The position numbers and the translations under genes are program-made. Source: CAVQKZ01 sp963837325 (GTDB lineage Bacteria > Actinomycetota > Actinomycetes > Mycobacteriales > Jatrophihabitantaceae). Taken from it: a stretch of DNA of 64,000 nt. The DNA lies in assembly GCA_963837325.1 (NCBI GenBank), contig CAWIMV010000001.1, positions 1,860,001 through 1,924,000 of the forward strand, given 5' to 3'. The notes beneath the pieces were generated by a model. The model did no database searches. It had not been told where the DNA came from and saw nothing but the letters and a program-made list of their open reading frames with translations. Each line of letters opens with the position of its first letter. Within the stretch, counting starts at the first letter, position 1. Shown piece by piece: positions 37,170 through 46,132 of this stretch.

Positions 37170-39355
37170 CAGGCCTTTTCCAGATAGTCGGCCTGTTCGT
37201 CGGCGACCAGAGCCGCGACCTGGGCGGCGAGCAACGGGTGCGCGGACAGATCGGGGTCCGCGGCAATGATCGCAGCGGCTTCGCTGCGCGCGTCGGTGAT
37301 GAGCGCCTCGTCCTTGAGCAGCGACAGCAGCCGGAGTTGAGACCGCGTGCCCGATTGGGCGGCACCGAGCACGTCGCCTTCCCGGCGTTGCTCGACGTCG
37401 AGGCGAGCAAGCGCAAAGCCGTCGGTGGTCGCGGCCACGGCGTCGAGCCGTTCCCGCGACAGCGTGGCGGCCGGTGCTTCTGTCACCAACAGGCAGATCC
37501 CCGGCGCCTCACCGCGGCCGATGCGCCCGCGCAACTGGTGCAGTTGGGAGATGCCGAACCGCTCGGCGTCCAGCACCGCCATGACGGTGGCGTTCGCGAC
37601 GTCGACGCCCACCTCGATCACCGTGGTCGCGACGAGCACGTCGATCCGGCCCGCGGCGAAGCCGGCCATCGTGCGCTCCTTCTCCTCGGGTGGCAGGCGG
37701 CCGTGCAGCGCGGCCAACCGCAACCCGGCCAACGGGCCCTCAGCCAGCATGGGCAGTACGTCGGAGACGGCGAGCGGTGGTCGACGGGGAGGCAGGTCGT
37801 CGGGCACGGGGACGTCGGCCAGTTCGGCCTCGTACTCGGAGAGGTCGGCCCCGATCCGCGGGCAGACGATGTAGGCCTGCCGCCCGGCCCCGACCTCCTC
37901 GCGGATGCGCTGCCACGTCCGGTCCAGCCACCCCGGCTTCTCGCTCGCCGGCACCACGGTGGTCGTGATCGGTGAACGACCCTGCGGCAGTTCCGTGAGC
38001 GTGGACGTCTCGAGGTCGCCGAACACCGTCATGGCGACCGTGCGCGGAATCGGGGTGGCCGTCATGACCAGCAGGTGCGGCGGGCGCTCGGCCTTGCCGC
38101 GCAGCGCGTCGCGCTGCTCGACGCCGAAGCGGTGTTGTTCGTCGACGACCACCAGGCCGAGGTCGGCGAAGCTGACCTGGTCCTGGATGAGGGCATGCGT
38201 GCCGACGACGATGCCGGCGCTGCCTACCGCAGCGTCGAGCAGGGCGGTCTTGCGGGCCACCGCGGGCAGCGAGCCCGTGAGCAGGGCCACCCGGGTGGCA
38301 CCGTCGTCGCCACCCAAGCGCCCGCCCTGGGCGAGCGGGCCGAGCAACGCTTCGATGGAGTGCGCGTGCTGGGCGGCAAGCACCTCGGTCGGCGCCAGTA
38401 GGGCGGCCTGCCCCCCGGCGTCGACGACCTGCAGCATCGCCCGCAGCGCTACTACCGTCTTGCCGGACCCGACCTCGCCCTGCAGCAGTCGATGCATCGG
38501 GTGCGGCTGGGCAAGTTCGGCGGCGAGCACCTCACCGATCTCGCGCTGGCCCTGCGTCAGGGTGAACGGCAACACCGCGTCGAACGCCGCGAGGATGCCG
38601 TCGGCCCGGGGCGAGCGGGCAGTCGCCGGATCGGCCGCGGCCGCGGCCCGACGTTGGGCCAGCGCCAATTGCACACCGAGGGCTTCGTCCCACTTGAGCC
38701 GGCGCCGCGCGGCGTACCACTCGTCCCGGTCCGCCGGGCGGTGGATGGCCCGGATCGCGGTGTCGAAGTCGAGCAGGCCGCGCTGGGCCCGCGCCTTGGC
38801 CGGCACGGGATCGGGCAGCGGGTCCAGCATGCGCAACACCGTGCGTACCGCGTTCGAGATCGTCCAGGTCCGGACGTCCTTGCTGGCCGGGTACACCGGA
38901 ATGAGCGCGCCGGCGAAGTCGTCGGCTTCGTGGGCGTCGAGGTCGTCGCCGCGCAGGATCATGTACTCCGGGTGCACCAGCTGACGGGTCTTGCCGAAAA
39001 TCCCGACGCGGCCGGAGAACAGTCCGCGCAACCCTGGCTGCAACTCGTTCGCCCGCCAGGTATTGCGCCGGCCGAAGAACACGAGGCTGAGCTTGCCGCG
39101 GCCGTCGCTGACAACGATCTCCGCGCGCAGTCCTTTGTCGTAACCCTTGACCTCAGAGCTGAGCACCTCAGCCATCACCGTGACGTCTTCGTCGACACGA
39201 AGCGACGCGAGGTCGGTCAGCTCACCCCGCTCGGCCATACGCCGTGGGTAGTGCCGCAGCAGGTCGCCGACGGTGCGGATGCCGAACGCCTTCTCCATCG
39301 GCTTCGTGGTCCGGCCGCCGATCATGTCCGCCAGTGGCGTGTCCAACGCGCTCAT
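37169..39355 (-). CDS. recG: ATP-dependent DNA helicase RecG
   Basis: 728 aa. It remodels stalled replication forks and Holliday junctions. An N-terminal wedge/OB domain (residues ~15-180) precedes two RecA-like domains: Walker A GEVGSGKTVV, motif II VVDEQHRFGV, motif III VMTATPIPRT, motif VI QLRGRIGRG. The C-terminal TRG region is complete. The start overlaps the end of the DAK2 gene by 4 bp. Confidence 0.96.
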   Translation of the reverse strand: MSALDTPLADMIGGRTTKPMEKAFGIRTVGDLLRHYPRRMAERGELTDLASLRVDEDVTVMAEVLSSEVKGYDKGLRAEIVVSDGRGKLSLVFFGRRNTWRANELQPGLRGLFSGRVGIFGKTRQLVHPEYMILRGDDLDAHEADDFAGALIPVYPASKDVRTWTISNAVRTVLRMLDPLPDPVPAKARAQRGLLDFDTAIRAIHRPADRDEWYAARRRLKWDEALGVQLALAQRRAAAAADPATARSPRADGILAAFDAVLPFTLTQGQREIGEVLAAELAQPHPMHRLLQGEVGSGKTVVALRAMLQVVDAGGQAALLAPTEVLAAQHAHSIEALLGPLAQGGRLGGDDGATRVALLTGSLPAVARKTALLDAAVGSAGIVVGTHALIQDQVSFADLGLVVVDEQHRFGVEQRDALRGKAERPPHLLVMTATPIPRTVAMTVFGDLETSTLTELPQGRSPITTTVVPASEKPGWLDRTWQRIREEVGAGRQAYIVCPRIGADLSEYEAELADVPVPDDLPPRRPPLAVSDVLPMLAEGPLAGLRLAALHGRLPPEEKERTMAGFAAGRIDVLVATTVIEVGVDVANATVMAVLDAERFGISQLHQLRGRIGRGEAPGICLLVTEAPAATLSRERLDAVAATTDGFALARLDVEQRREGDVLGAAQSGTRSQLRLLSLLKDEALITDARSEAAAIIAADPDLSAHPLLAAQVAALVADEQADYLEKA

Positions 39356-40989
39356 TCGACGCCGATGATCAGCGGATAGTCCGGCTGCCCGCCCAGGTAG
39401 ACGCTGACGTCGGTGAACGGCGCCCGTTTCCGCACGTGCCCGGCCAGCAACTCTCCGACACCGGCCGGCGCACCGCCACCCACGAGCACGGTCATCAATT
39501 CTGCGCCGACCCCGAGCAGTCGGTCGACCAACGTGAGCGCGACCGAGACCAGGCCGCGGCCGATCTCGACCACCTCGCCGTCGATGAGGCCGAGCACGTC
39601 ACCTTCCTGGCAGATTCCCACCGACGTCAGCGCTTCGCGCTGGGCGATCGTGACTTCGGCGAAGCGAGTGGCTGCCGCGGCCTCGGCCATCGCCACCACG
39701 TCGTCGTCGAAGCGACGGGCGGCATCGTGCACCGCGACCGCGGCCAGGCCTTGTACCGGCGAGCGGGTCGGAACCACAGTGGCGTGAATGCCTTCGGCCC
39801 GGGCCTGCTCGGCTGCGGCCTCCGCCACGCCGGTGACCTGCGATGCGTTGGGCAGCAATACCACGTTGTCGGCGCCCGTGGCTCGGACGGCCGCGAGCAC
39901 CTCACCTGTGGACGGGCTGCGGCCGGGACCGCCATCGACCACGCGCACGCCCTCGGCTTCGAAGAGGTGGGCCAGACCCTGGCCCGGCGCGACCGCGACC
40001 ACCGCGCTGGTTCGCGACCTCGCCGGCGCGTCGGTTGTTTCGACGGGCACGTCGGTGCCTTGGCCTGCGCTGCGTTCGGTTGGCTGGTCGGCGAAACGGA
40101 CAACGCTGATTCGGTGCGCCCGCCCCGCCTCGACGCCGGCTTCGATGGCGGCGCCGACGTCATTGACGTGGACGTGGACGTTCCAGACGCCGTCGCCCGT
40201 ACCGACCACGGCGACGGAGTCGCCGAGGCCGCCGAGCTGAGCGCGCAACGCGGCCACGGCGTCTTCGTCCGCCTCGAGGAGGTACTGCACCTCGAACTGA
40301 TAATCCGCACCGGCCGCCGGGCGGATGACGTCGGCCGGGCCTGGCTCCGGCATCGGAGGGAGTTCGGGCGGGCCGCCCGGCTCCCCGCTCACGATTCGGG
40401 CGAGGGCGTCGAGGATGAGGACAAGGCCCCGCCCGCCCGCGTCGACGACGCCGGCCCGAGCCAACGCCGGCAGCTGCTCTGTGGTGCGCAGCAGCGCATC
40501 CGCGGCCGCGGCGGCGGCGTTGCGGGTGACTTCGTGCAACGTCGCACCGTCGGTTGCCGCCTTGGCCGCAACGCTGGCCACGGTGAGAATCGTCCCCTCG
40601 ACCGGGTCGGCCACCGCGGCGCGGGCCTGGTCGGCACCCAGCAGTAGCCCGGCTCGCACGAGGCTGGCGTCGCACACCGGGCCGTCCGCTGCAGCGTCGG
40701 CCAGACCGCGCAGCAATTGCGAGACGATGACCCCGGAGTTGCCCCGTGCCCCTAGCACGGCGCCGTGGGCGAAGACTCGAAGCGCGTCAGCGGCGCTGGC
40801 GGCGGCGTCGGCTGCGAGCGCATCGGCCGCGGCCCGGATCGTCAGCGACATGTTGGTGCCCGTGTCCCCGTCGGGGACAGGAAAGACGTTCAGCTCGTCG
40901 ATCTCCGCGCGGTGCGCGTCGAGCGTTTCGACCGCGGCCCGGCTCCAGCTGCGGACGGCATGCGCGTCGAGAGCATCGAGCACGTGCAC
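39352..40989 (-). CDS. DAK2-domain fatty acid kinase FakA-like protein
   Basis: 545 aa. The N-terminal DAK2 nucleotide-binding domain has NVFPVPDGDTGTNM (metal-binding Asp residues), GARGNSGVI and DAGGRGL; a middle domain and a C-terminal DegV-like domain with VLLPNASQ follow. FakA phosphorylates fatty acids presented by FakB; no fakB is adjacent. It corresponds to the gene next to recG in mycobacteria. GTG start at 40989; a TATCCT -10 candidate lies at 41021-41016 (minus strand). Divergent from rpmB. Confidence 0.88.
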   Translation of the reverse strand: MHVLDALDAHAVRSWSRAAVETLDAHRAEIDELNVFPVPDGDTGTNMSLTIRAAADALAADAAASAADALRVFAHGAVLGARGNSGVIVSQLLRGLADAAADGPVCDASLVRAGLLLGADQARAAVADPVEGTILTVASVAAKAATDGATLHEVTRNAAAAAADALLRTTEQLPALARAGVVDAGGRGLVLILDALARIVSGEPGGPPELPPMPEPGPADVIRPAAGADYQFEVQYLLEADEDAVAALRAQLGGLGDSVAVVGTGDGVWNVHVHVNDVGAAIEAGVEAGRAHRISVVRFADQPTERSAGQGTDVPVETTDAPARSRTSAVVAVAPGQGLAHLFEAEGVRVVDGGPGRSPSTGEVLAAVRATGADNVVLLPNASQVTGVAEAAAEQARAEGIHATVVPTRSPVQGLAAVAVHDAARRFDDDVVAMAEAAAATRFAEVTIAQREALTSVGICQEGDVLGLIDGEVVEIGRGLVSVALTLVDRLLGVGAELMTVLVGGGAPAGVGELLAGHVRKRAPFTDVSVYLGGQPDYPLIIGVE

Positions 40990-41116
40990 CCCCAGCCGTC
41001 GGTACGCTCCGCCGCAGGATACTGGGGCACGGCGTCGTTTCGACCATTTGCTCTGGTGGCCCGGTGGCTCGCCCGGCCTGGGCGCGGTTGCCGCGCTTCC
41101 GCTGGCATGGTGCGGT

Positions 41117-41146
41117 TTGGCCCGGCCCTGCGGCTGCCGTTAGAAT
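41117..41146 (+). promoter_or_regulatory. Promoter candidate for rpmB
   Basis: TTGGCC (41117-41122) and TAGAAT (41141-41146) are spaced 18 bp apart, with a start near 41153 and a leader of about 75 nt. It lies in the 238-bp gap shared with the divergent DAK2 gene. I saw no obvious Zur-type palindrome. Confidence 0.45.
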
Positions 41147-41227
41147 GTTGAGGTTGCCCGGCGCACGGCCGGGAACCCACCAATTTCGGCACGTTTTCGT
41201 CGTGCTGCGTCGCCCAAGGAGTCCACC

Positions 41228-41419
41228 GTGGCCAACATCTGTGATGTCTGCGGCAAGAGCCCGGGCTTCGGGATGTCCGTCTCGCACTCGCACCGCCGCA
41301 CCCACCGCCGGTGGAACCCCAACGTGCAGAGCGTGCGCGCCCTGGTCGCACCCGGTACCCGGCGCCGCATCACGGTGTGCACGTCTTGCTTGAAGGCCGG
41401 CAAGGTCACTCGCGCCTAG
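41228..41419 (+). CDS. rpmB: 50S ribosomal protein L28, zinc-ribbon form
   Basis: 63 aa. The sequence ANICDVCGKSPGFG at the start and CTSCLKAGKVTR at the end identify L28; the two CxxC pairs make this the zinc-binding form. Actinomycetes often carry a second Cys-free paralogue used under zinc starvation; it is not in this window. GTG start at 41228. Its TAG overlaps the convergent GNAT stop by a few bases. Confidence 0.96.
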   Translation: MANICDVCGKSPGFGMSVSHSHRRTHRRWNPNVQSVRALVAPGTRRRITVCTSCLKAGKVTRA

Positions 41420-41937
41420 CCGGCACCCGCCCGGACCGGCCCGTCCACGCCCTGCGCGTGGTCGGGCCGTTGTGCTGCCGGAGCTAGGTCTTTGCCGTAG
41501 AAGATCGCTCCCGGAGTGCACGCGTAGTGGCCGAAGCCGTCACTGGGCGTGTATCCGCTGGACTCGTATAGAGCGATCGCTTCGGGTTGCTGGTGCCCGG
41601 TGTTGAGCACCATGCGGTGTGCTCCCGCGTCGCCGGCGCTGGATTCCAATTCGGCCAGGATCAGCCGCGCCAACCCGCGCCCGCGGGCGGAGTCGACGAC
41701 GTACATCCGCTTGATCTCCGCCACCCCGTCGTCGATCCAGCGCCACCCACCGGTGGCCACCGGCGCTCCGTCGAGTGTGCCGACGAGGAACAGCCCGGCC
41801 GGCGGCTCGAACTCACCCGGCACAACCACGGCGGCGTCCGGCCCGCCGTAGCGGGCGATGTACTCGCCCTGGACGGCCTCAACCAGCCGGGTCACATCGG
41901 GGTCGCTGTATGGGCGCGGTTCGATCCGGAAGTCCAC
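41416..41937 (-). CDS. GNAT-family N-acetyltransferase
   Basis: 173 aa. A GNAT fold is shown by VAEIKRMYVV followed by the acetyl-CoA loop DSARGRGLARLIL and the late ALYESSGY motif. Substrate unknown. GTG 41937 (VDFRIEP) is the preferred start; a TTG at 41964 would overlap the thiL stop by 4 bp and add nine residues. Its 3' end overlaps rpmB convergently. Probably transcribed with thiL. Confidence 0.85.
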   Translation of the reverse strand: MDFRIEPRPYSDPDVTRLVEAVQGEYIARYGGPDAAVVVPGEFEPPAGLFLVGTLDGAPVATGGWRWIDDGVAEIKRMYVVDSARGRGLARLILAELESSAGDAGAHRMVLNTGHQQPEAIALYESSGYTPSDGFGHYACTPGAIFYGKDLAPAAQRPDHAQGVDGPVRAGAG

Positions 41938-41960
41938 CGCACAACCGTAGCGACGGCCAC

Positions 41961-42881
41961 TCAACGGAAATGCTCGTGCCCGCCGGCCGGCCAGCGCCGG
42001 CCGTCGACGCGCACACCCTCGCCGTCCGTCACCGTGCCGATCACCGTCCAGGCCTCGGGCAGCACCGTCTTCTTGGGGAAGCTGGCCGCGAGTGCGTAGT
42101 CGTCCCCGCCGGTGAACAGCCAGACCTGCGGATCGACGTTCAGCGCCGCGCCGACTTCGCGCAGCTTGGCCGGCACGGCGAGCAGGTCGGCGCGCAGGTC
42201 GATCCGGACCCCGCTCGCCTCGGCGATGTGCCCGAGGTCAGCAACCAGGCCGTCGCTGATGTCAGTCATCGCGGTTGCACCCAACTGCGCCGCTCGCGGT
42301 CCTTCGGCGTAGGGCGGTTCCGGCCGCCGGTGCGCCGTCACGACCTGTACCGGCGAGCGGAAGCCCCGGCCGAGCACGGCGAACCCGGCCGCAGCCCAAC
42401 CCACCTTGCCGCATACCGCGACGACGTCGCCCGGCTTCGCTCCGTCGAGGGTGACCGGGTCACGGCCCTGCAGATCGCCGAGGGCGGTGATCCCGAGCGT
42501 GATCACGTCGGCTGCGGTGACGTCGCCGCCGACGATGGCCGCGCCGACCTCGCCGCACTCTTCGCGCAGGCCGGCCATGAGTCCGTCCACCCAGTCGAGG
42601 GCCAGCTCGCCCGGCATGGCGAAGCCGATGAGCAGCGCGGTCGGCACCGCGCCCATGGCGACGATGTCGGCGAAGTTGCGAGCCGCCGCCTTGTGGCCGA
42701 TGTCGTTGGCGGTGGACCAGTCCCGACGGAAGTGCCGGTTCTCGACGAGCATGTCGGTGGACGCCACGATCCGGCCGTCGGGCGCGGCCACGACGGCCGC
42801 ATCGTCACCGGAGCCGATCAGAGTGGATTCGACGCTCGCGAACCCAGCGGTGATCCGCTTGATGAGCCCGAACTCGCCCAA
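41961..42881 (-). CDS. thiL: Thiamine-monophosphate kinase
   Basis: 306 aa from TTG 42881. It phosphorylates thiamine monophosphate to the active diphosphate. Motifs: GEFGLIKRI, GSGDDAAVV, ASTDMLVENRHFRRDWS, AAIVGGDVT and MTDISDGLVADLGH are all ThiL-like. The start is uncertain: homologues usually begin a few residues earlier (VSELGEFGLI), and an in-frame ATC at 42896 has GAAGGG 8 nt upstream, whereas CGGAG directly abuts the TTG. A stop lies just beyond, so ATG or GTG is impossible. No TPP riboswitch was seen upstream. Confidence 0.93.
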   Translation of the reverse strand: MGEFGLIKRITAGFASVESTLIGSGDDAAVVAAPDGRIVASTDMLVENRHFRRDWSTANDIGHKAAARNFADIVAMGAVPTALLIGFAMPGELALDWVDGLMAGLREECGEVGAAIVGGDVTAADVITLGITALGDLQGRDPVTLDGAKPGDVVAVCGKVGWAAAGFAVLGRGFRSPVQVVTAHRRPEPPYAEGPRAAQLGATAMTDISDGLVADLGHIAEASGVRIDLRADLLAVPAKLREVGAALNVDPQVWLFTGGDDYALAASFPKKTVLPEAWTVIGTVTDGEGVRVDGRRWPAGGHEHFR

Positions 42882-43023
42882 CTCCGAAACGGTGATGACG
42901 CTTGCCCTTCAACGACGACGGCGGCCATAAGGCCGGTGCGGCCCTATGTTCTCGTACCGCGCAAAGTTACCTACGCTACGTTCTACCGGTCTCGATGAAG
43001 CGACGAGGAGAGGACACGCGGCG

Positions 43024-43260
43024 ATGAGCGTCAATGCGTACGTCTTGATCCAGACTGAGGTCGGCAAAGCTGCTTCGGTGGCTCGCGAGATATCGGCGCT
43101 GCCTGGCGTGCTCAACGCCGAGGACGTCACCGGGCCCTATGACGTCATCGTGCGGGCCGAAGCCGACACGATGGACGAACTCGGCAAGCTGGTAGTGGCG
43201 AAGGTGCAGGCGGTCAGCGGCATCACCCGCACGCTGACCTGCCCCGTCGTGCACCTCTAG
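43024..43260 (+). CDS. Stand-alone Lrp/AsnC ligand-binding (RAM) domain protein
   Basis: 78 aa, only the C-terminal regulation-of-amino-acid-metabolism domain of Lrp proteins, with no DNA-binding domain. The fold signature is AYVLIQTEVGKAASVAREI, ALPGVLNAEDVTGPYDVIV and the final TRTLTCPVV. Such proteins form oligomers that bind amino acids. The ATG at 43024 follows a GAGGAGAGGA stretch. Divergent from thiL. The next gene (DUF3515) continues in the same frame straight after its TAG stop. Confidence 0.88.
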   Translation: MSVNAYVLIQTEVGKAASVAREISALPGVLNAEDVTGPYDVIVRAEADTMDELGKLVVAKVQAVSGITRTLTCPVVHL

Positions 43261-43275
43261 ACCGCGGGACCCGCG

Positions 43276-43875
43276 ATCGATCCGGTACGGCGGCGCGCTG
43301 CGCTCATTGCGACGGCCCTGACCCTGCCCGTCGTGGTTGTGCTGGCCCTTGTGCTCGCTCACCCCGGCTCGCAGTCGAAGAATCCGTCGACGCCGCCCGG
43401 CTCGGCCGGCCCGCGACCGTTGCCCCCCATCAGCGTGCCCGCCCCGCCGCCCAACGCGGCCGCCGACGCGTCGTGCACCAGGCTGCTGGCGAAGCTGCCG
43501 ATCACCCTGGCCGGCCTCCCCGCGCGGCCGGCCCAGTCGACCTCGACCTATGTCGTCGCGTGGGGTGATCCCGCGGTGGTGCTCCGGTGCGGCGTCCCCC
43601 GCCCGCCCGGGCTGCGCAGCGGCAGCGCCGACCTGGACATCGTGATAAATGGCGTGCTCTGGCTGCCGGTTCAGCGCAAGGACACCACCGTGTGGACGAC
43701 CGTCGACCGGCCGGTCTACATCGAGGCGACCGTCCCGAAGTCGTACCGGCAACCCCCGCTCGCCCCACTGTCAAACGCGATCATCCAGGCGCTACCGGCC
43801 GCCGTTTGCCTACCCCAGGCCGCACCGGGACAGCCGCCGCCGGACCCGAAGCGGCTGTGCACCAACCGCAAATAG
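43276..43875 (+). CDS. DUF3515-family membrane-anchored protein
   Basis: About 199 aa. An N-terminal Arg-rich start (DPVRRRAAL) leads into a hydrophobic helix (residues ~10-33), a Pro-rich linker, and an extracytoplasmic domain with conserved Cys (ASCTRLLAKLP, LRCGVPRP) and a Pro-rich C-terminus. It matches the DUF3515 proteins found beside ddl/thiL in actinomycetes; function unknown. The first conventional start (GTG 43333) would remove half the helix. The frame is open from the Lrp TAG, and an ATC at 43276 fits the expected N-terminus best, so the start is uncertain. Confidence 0.75.
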   Translation: MDPVRRRAALIATALTLPVVVVLALVLAHPGSQSKNPSTPPGSAGPRPLPPISVPAPPPNAAADASCTRLLAKLPITLAGLPARPAQSTSTYVVAWGDPAVVLRCGVPRPPGLRSGSADLDIVINGVLWLPVQRKDTTVWTTVDRPVYIEATVPKSYRQPPLAPLSNAIIQALPAAVCLPQAAPGQPPPDPKRLCTNRK

Positions 43876-43918
43876 CCCCCACCGACCTCGCGACGCCTCC
43901 CGCGGACGCGTGCGCCCG

Positions 43919-44425
43919 TCAGGCGTCGCAGACCAGATACACGATTTCGCCCTTGTCATCGGAGACGACGTGGTCGCGGCGGAACCCGATCTTCTCCAGG
44001 ACCCGAAGCGACGGACCGTTCCAGGTGCGCACTGTCGACCAGATCCGGCGTCGCCCGGTCGCAAACGCCGCATCGAGCACGGCCTGCGCCGCCTCGGTGG
44101 CGTAGCCGTGCCCGTGCGCCCGCCGCAGGAGTTCATACGCAATCTCCGGCTCGTCGAAGCTCGCGCGACCGACCAGCAAGCCGCAGTACCCGATCACGTC
44201 TTGCTCCGCACGCCGCTCTATCGCGAGAAAGCCGAAGCCATTCTCATGCGCTTGGACGTCCTGCTCCGCGATCCGCTGCTGGACCTCGGCGAGAGTCTGC
44301 GTCGTACCGCCGACGCGCTCACCGAGCAGTTCGAGATTCCATTCCGCGTCCGCGGGGTTGCGAAGCCGCAGCGACAGTCGTGGCGTCTCGATGGCGAAGG
44401 CCATTGGCCGGTAGCGCTCGGCCAT
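43919..44425 (-). CDS. RimJ/RimL-like GNAT acetyltransferase
   Basis: 168 aa. The N-terminal IETPRLSLRLRNPADAEWN, GYCGLLVG, and the acetyl-CoA region RRAHGHGYATEAAQAVLDAAF identify the RimJ/RimL group, which acetylates protein N-termini or antibiotics; substrate unknown. The ATG at 44425 has a strong AAAGGAGG ribosome site 10 nt upstream; the longer frame lies antisense to the HNH gene and is ignored. First gene of the accessory block, convergent with DUF3515. Confidence 0.88.
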   Translation of the reverse strand: MAERYRPMAFAIETPRLSLRLRNPADAEWNLELLGERVGGTTQTLAEVQQRIAEQDVQAHENGFGFLAIERRAEQDVIGYCGLLVGRASFDEPEIAYELLRRAHGHGYATEAAQAVLDAAFATGRRRIWSTVRTWNGPSLRVLEKIGFRRDHVVSDDKGEIVYLVCDA

Positions 44426-44469
44426 ATTCAGCGAACCTCCTTTCGGGACGTCGTGCCGGGACACGCCGG

Positions 44470-45811
44470 CTAGACGCCGAGTAGGTCGTGGGTTCGGTTG
44501 CGTCGGGGGGTTTGGGTGGGGTCGATCCAGGCTGGTGGGGTCCAGTGTGGGGTGCCGTCGATCATGTGGCAGGTCCAGCCGAGGGTGGGGTGTTCGCGGT
44601 GGTGGTAGCCGCAGAGGAGGGTGCCGTCGTCGACGGAGGTGCGTCTGGTGATGGCGTAGTCGGTGATGTGGTGGGCTTGGCACCACGCTGGCCCGACCGA
44701 ACATCCTGGGAATGAGCAGCCTTGGTCGCGGGCGATCATGGCGAGGCGTTGGCCTTCGGTGAAGATGCGGTGGGTGTCGCCGTAGGCGGTGATCTCGCGG
44801 GTTTTGGTGAGGGTGACGGGGATGAGGCGGGCGTCGCCGGTCAGGCTCAAGGCCTGCTCGACGGAGATGAGCGCCCCGTGCCCGGTCGTGACGAGCCCGG
44901 TGCGGGTTTCGGCTTGTTGGTCGGTCATGGTGAGGACGATGGTGGCGGCGACGCCGTTACACGCGGGCAGGTCGCCGCTACGCAGCAGGGTCAGCAGGGC
45001 GTCTTGGAGGCCGTCGTGGCGGCGTTGTCCGGGGGTGCGGGGGTCGCGGGTGCCGTCCTGCTCGGAGGCCGCGGGCTTGGCCACCGAGTCCAGCACGGAC
45101 GAGGAGGGCTTCGGCGCAGATCGCCGTCACCTCCGCCTCGACATGGGCCGAGCCGTCGCGGCGCTGCCGCACCGTGAGGTCGCGGCGACGCTGACGGTCA
45201 CGTTCCTCGGTCAATGTGCCGTCGGGGTCCAGGGTGTCGACGATCCGCCGCGCGACCTGCTTGAGCAGGGCCGGGTCCAGTTCGGCCGCCTGCTCGAGGA
45301 GGAACTGTTGCACCCACACCTCGTGCTCGGCCTGCACCGCCGCCGGCAACGCATCAACGGTCGCGGTCACGACCCGGGCATGGGCGACGGAAATCGTCCC
45401 CGCGGCTTGCGCGGCGGCGACCGGCGCGAACACCGGCGGCAGTGCCTGTCCGGTCAGCCCGCGCCGCGGACCCAGATCCGCAGCGGCACGCACCCGGCCC
45501 GTCGCCTCCGCGGGACTGACCCGCAATAGCTGAGTCACCAGGGTGGCGGTGTTGCGGCAGGCGTGCTCGTGGGCCAAACCCCGCGAGTCGATCTCGGCGA
45601 TCAACGCGTGATCGACCGGAGCCAGGCGCCGCTTCTGCACTTCCAGATCGCGCAGCACATCGAGGACCTGATCGCCGGGCAGGGTGGTCAGGTCCAGGCT
45701 CTGCAGCTCGTCCACGACCGCGCTAAGCCGCGCGAGGACCGAGGCCGCGCCGCCGATCGTCCCGTCGATCGAACATGCGTTCAATATATCATTCGACTCC
45801 GACAGCCGCAA
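44470..45811 (-). pseudogene. DUF222-HNH endonuclease gene broken by a frameshift
   Basis: Two overlapping frames together make one DUF222-HNH protein of about 445 aa. The upstream frame (45811 to ~45100) encodes the DUF222 part ending HVEAEVTAICAEALL; the downstream frame (from ~45096 to 44470) resumes with VLDSVAKPAASEQDGTRDP and includes an intact HNH motif (CSFPGC...WCQAHHI...LCGYHH). One extra base near 45097-45100 would explain the break. The TTG at 45811 is the likely start. These genes are multicopy in many actinomycetes and usually of unknown role. A sequencing error cannot be excluded. Confidence 0.8.
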
Positions 45812-46132
45812 GCACTTTCCCCTTACTCCGACAAGGCATCTAACGCGAGTTGATCATGAAAACGTGAGTGCCAGGTGACCCCCCGACAGCCGCCAGCCGG
45901 CGCCCCAAGCCGAGCGACCCACGGCAAGCCGCAGCCGGCAACCCAAGCAGGGCACCACGGCAACTCCCTCCGTCGCCGCCGCTTTCCACCCACACCGCAA
46001 GGTGACCTAACAACAGGACGATCAGAAAGCCCGAACCAACGAAGAGAAGGGCATGAACGTCGACGCCAACGCCAACCCGATGAGACCATCAAGCCGACGC
46101 TAAGCAGGGGCCGAGCACCGCGGAGGGACACC
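45812..46132. other. 321-bp stretch with no convincing gene
   Basis: Lies between the divergent HNH pseudogene and the repeat membrane protein. It contains an A/T-richer patch (about 45780-45870) and a C-rich stretch whose open frame (from GTG 45875) encodes an Arg/Pro/Gln-rich sequence of noncoding character. A GGAGGG ribosome site occurs at its right end (46122-46127). No RNA or repeat recognised. Confidence 0.4.

Noticed and set aside
36619..37416. Long upstream extension of coaD
   Set aside because: Lies within rsmD and recG in another frame; the ATGA overlap and family length support ATG 36618.
42882..43023. Possible TPP riboswitch upstream of thiL
   Set aside because: The 140-bp gap shows no CTGAGA-type or ACCTGATCTGG-type conserved elements.
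45875..46132. Upstream 86 codons of the repeat membrane protein
   Set aside because: Arg/Pro/Gln-rich noncoding composition, and a ribosome site occurs only just before 46133.
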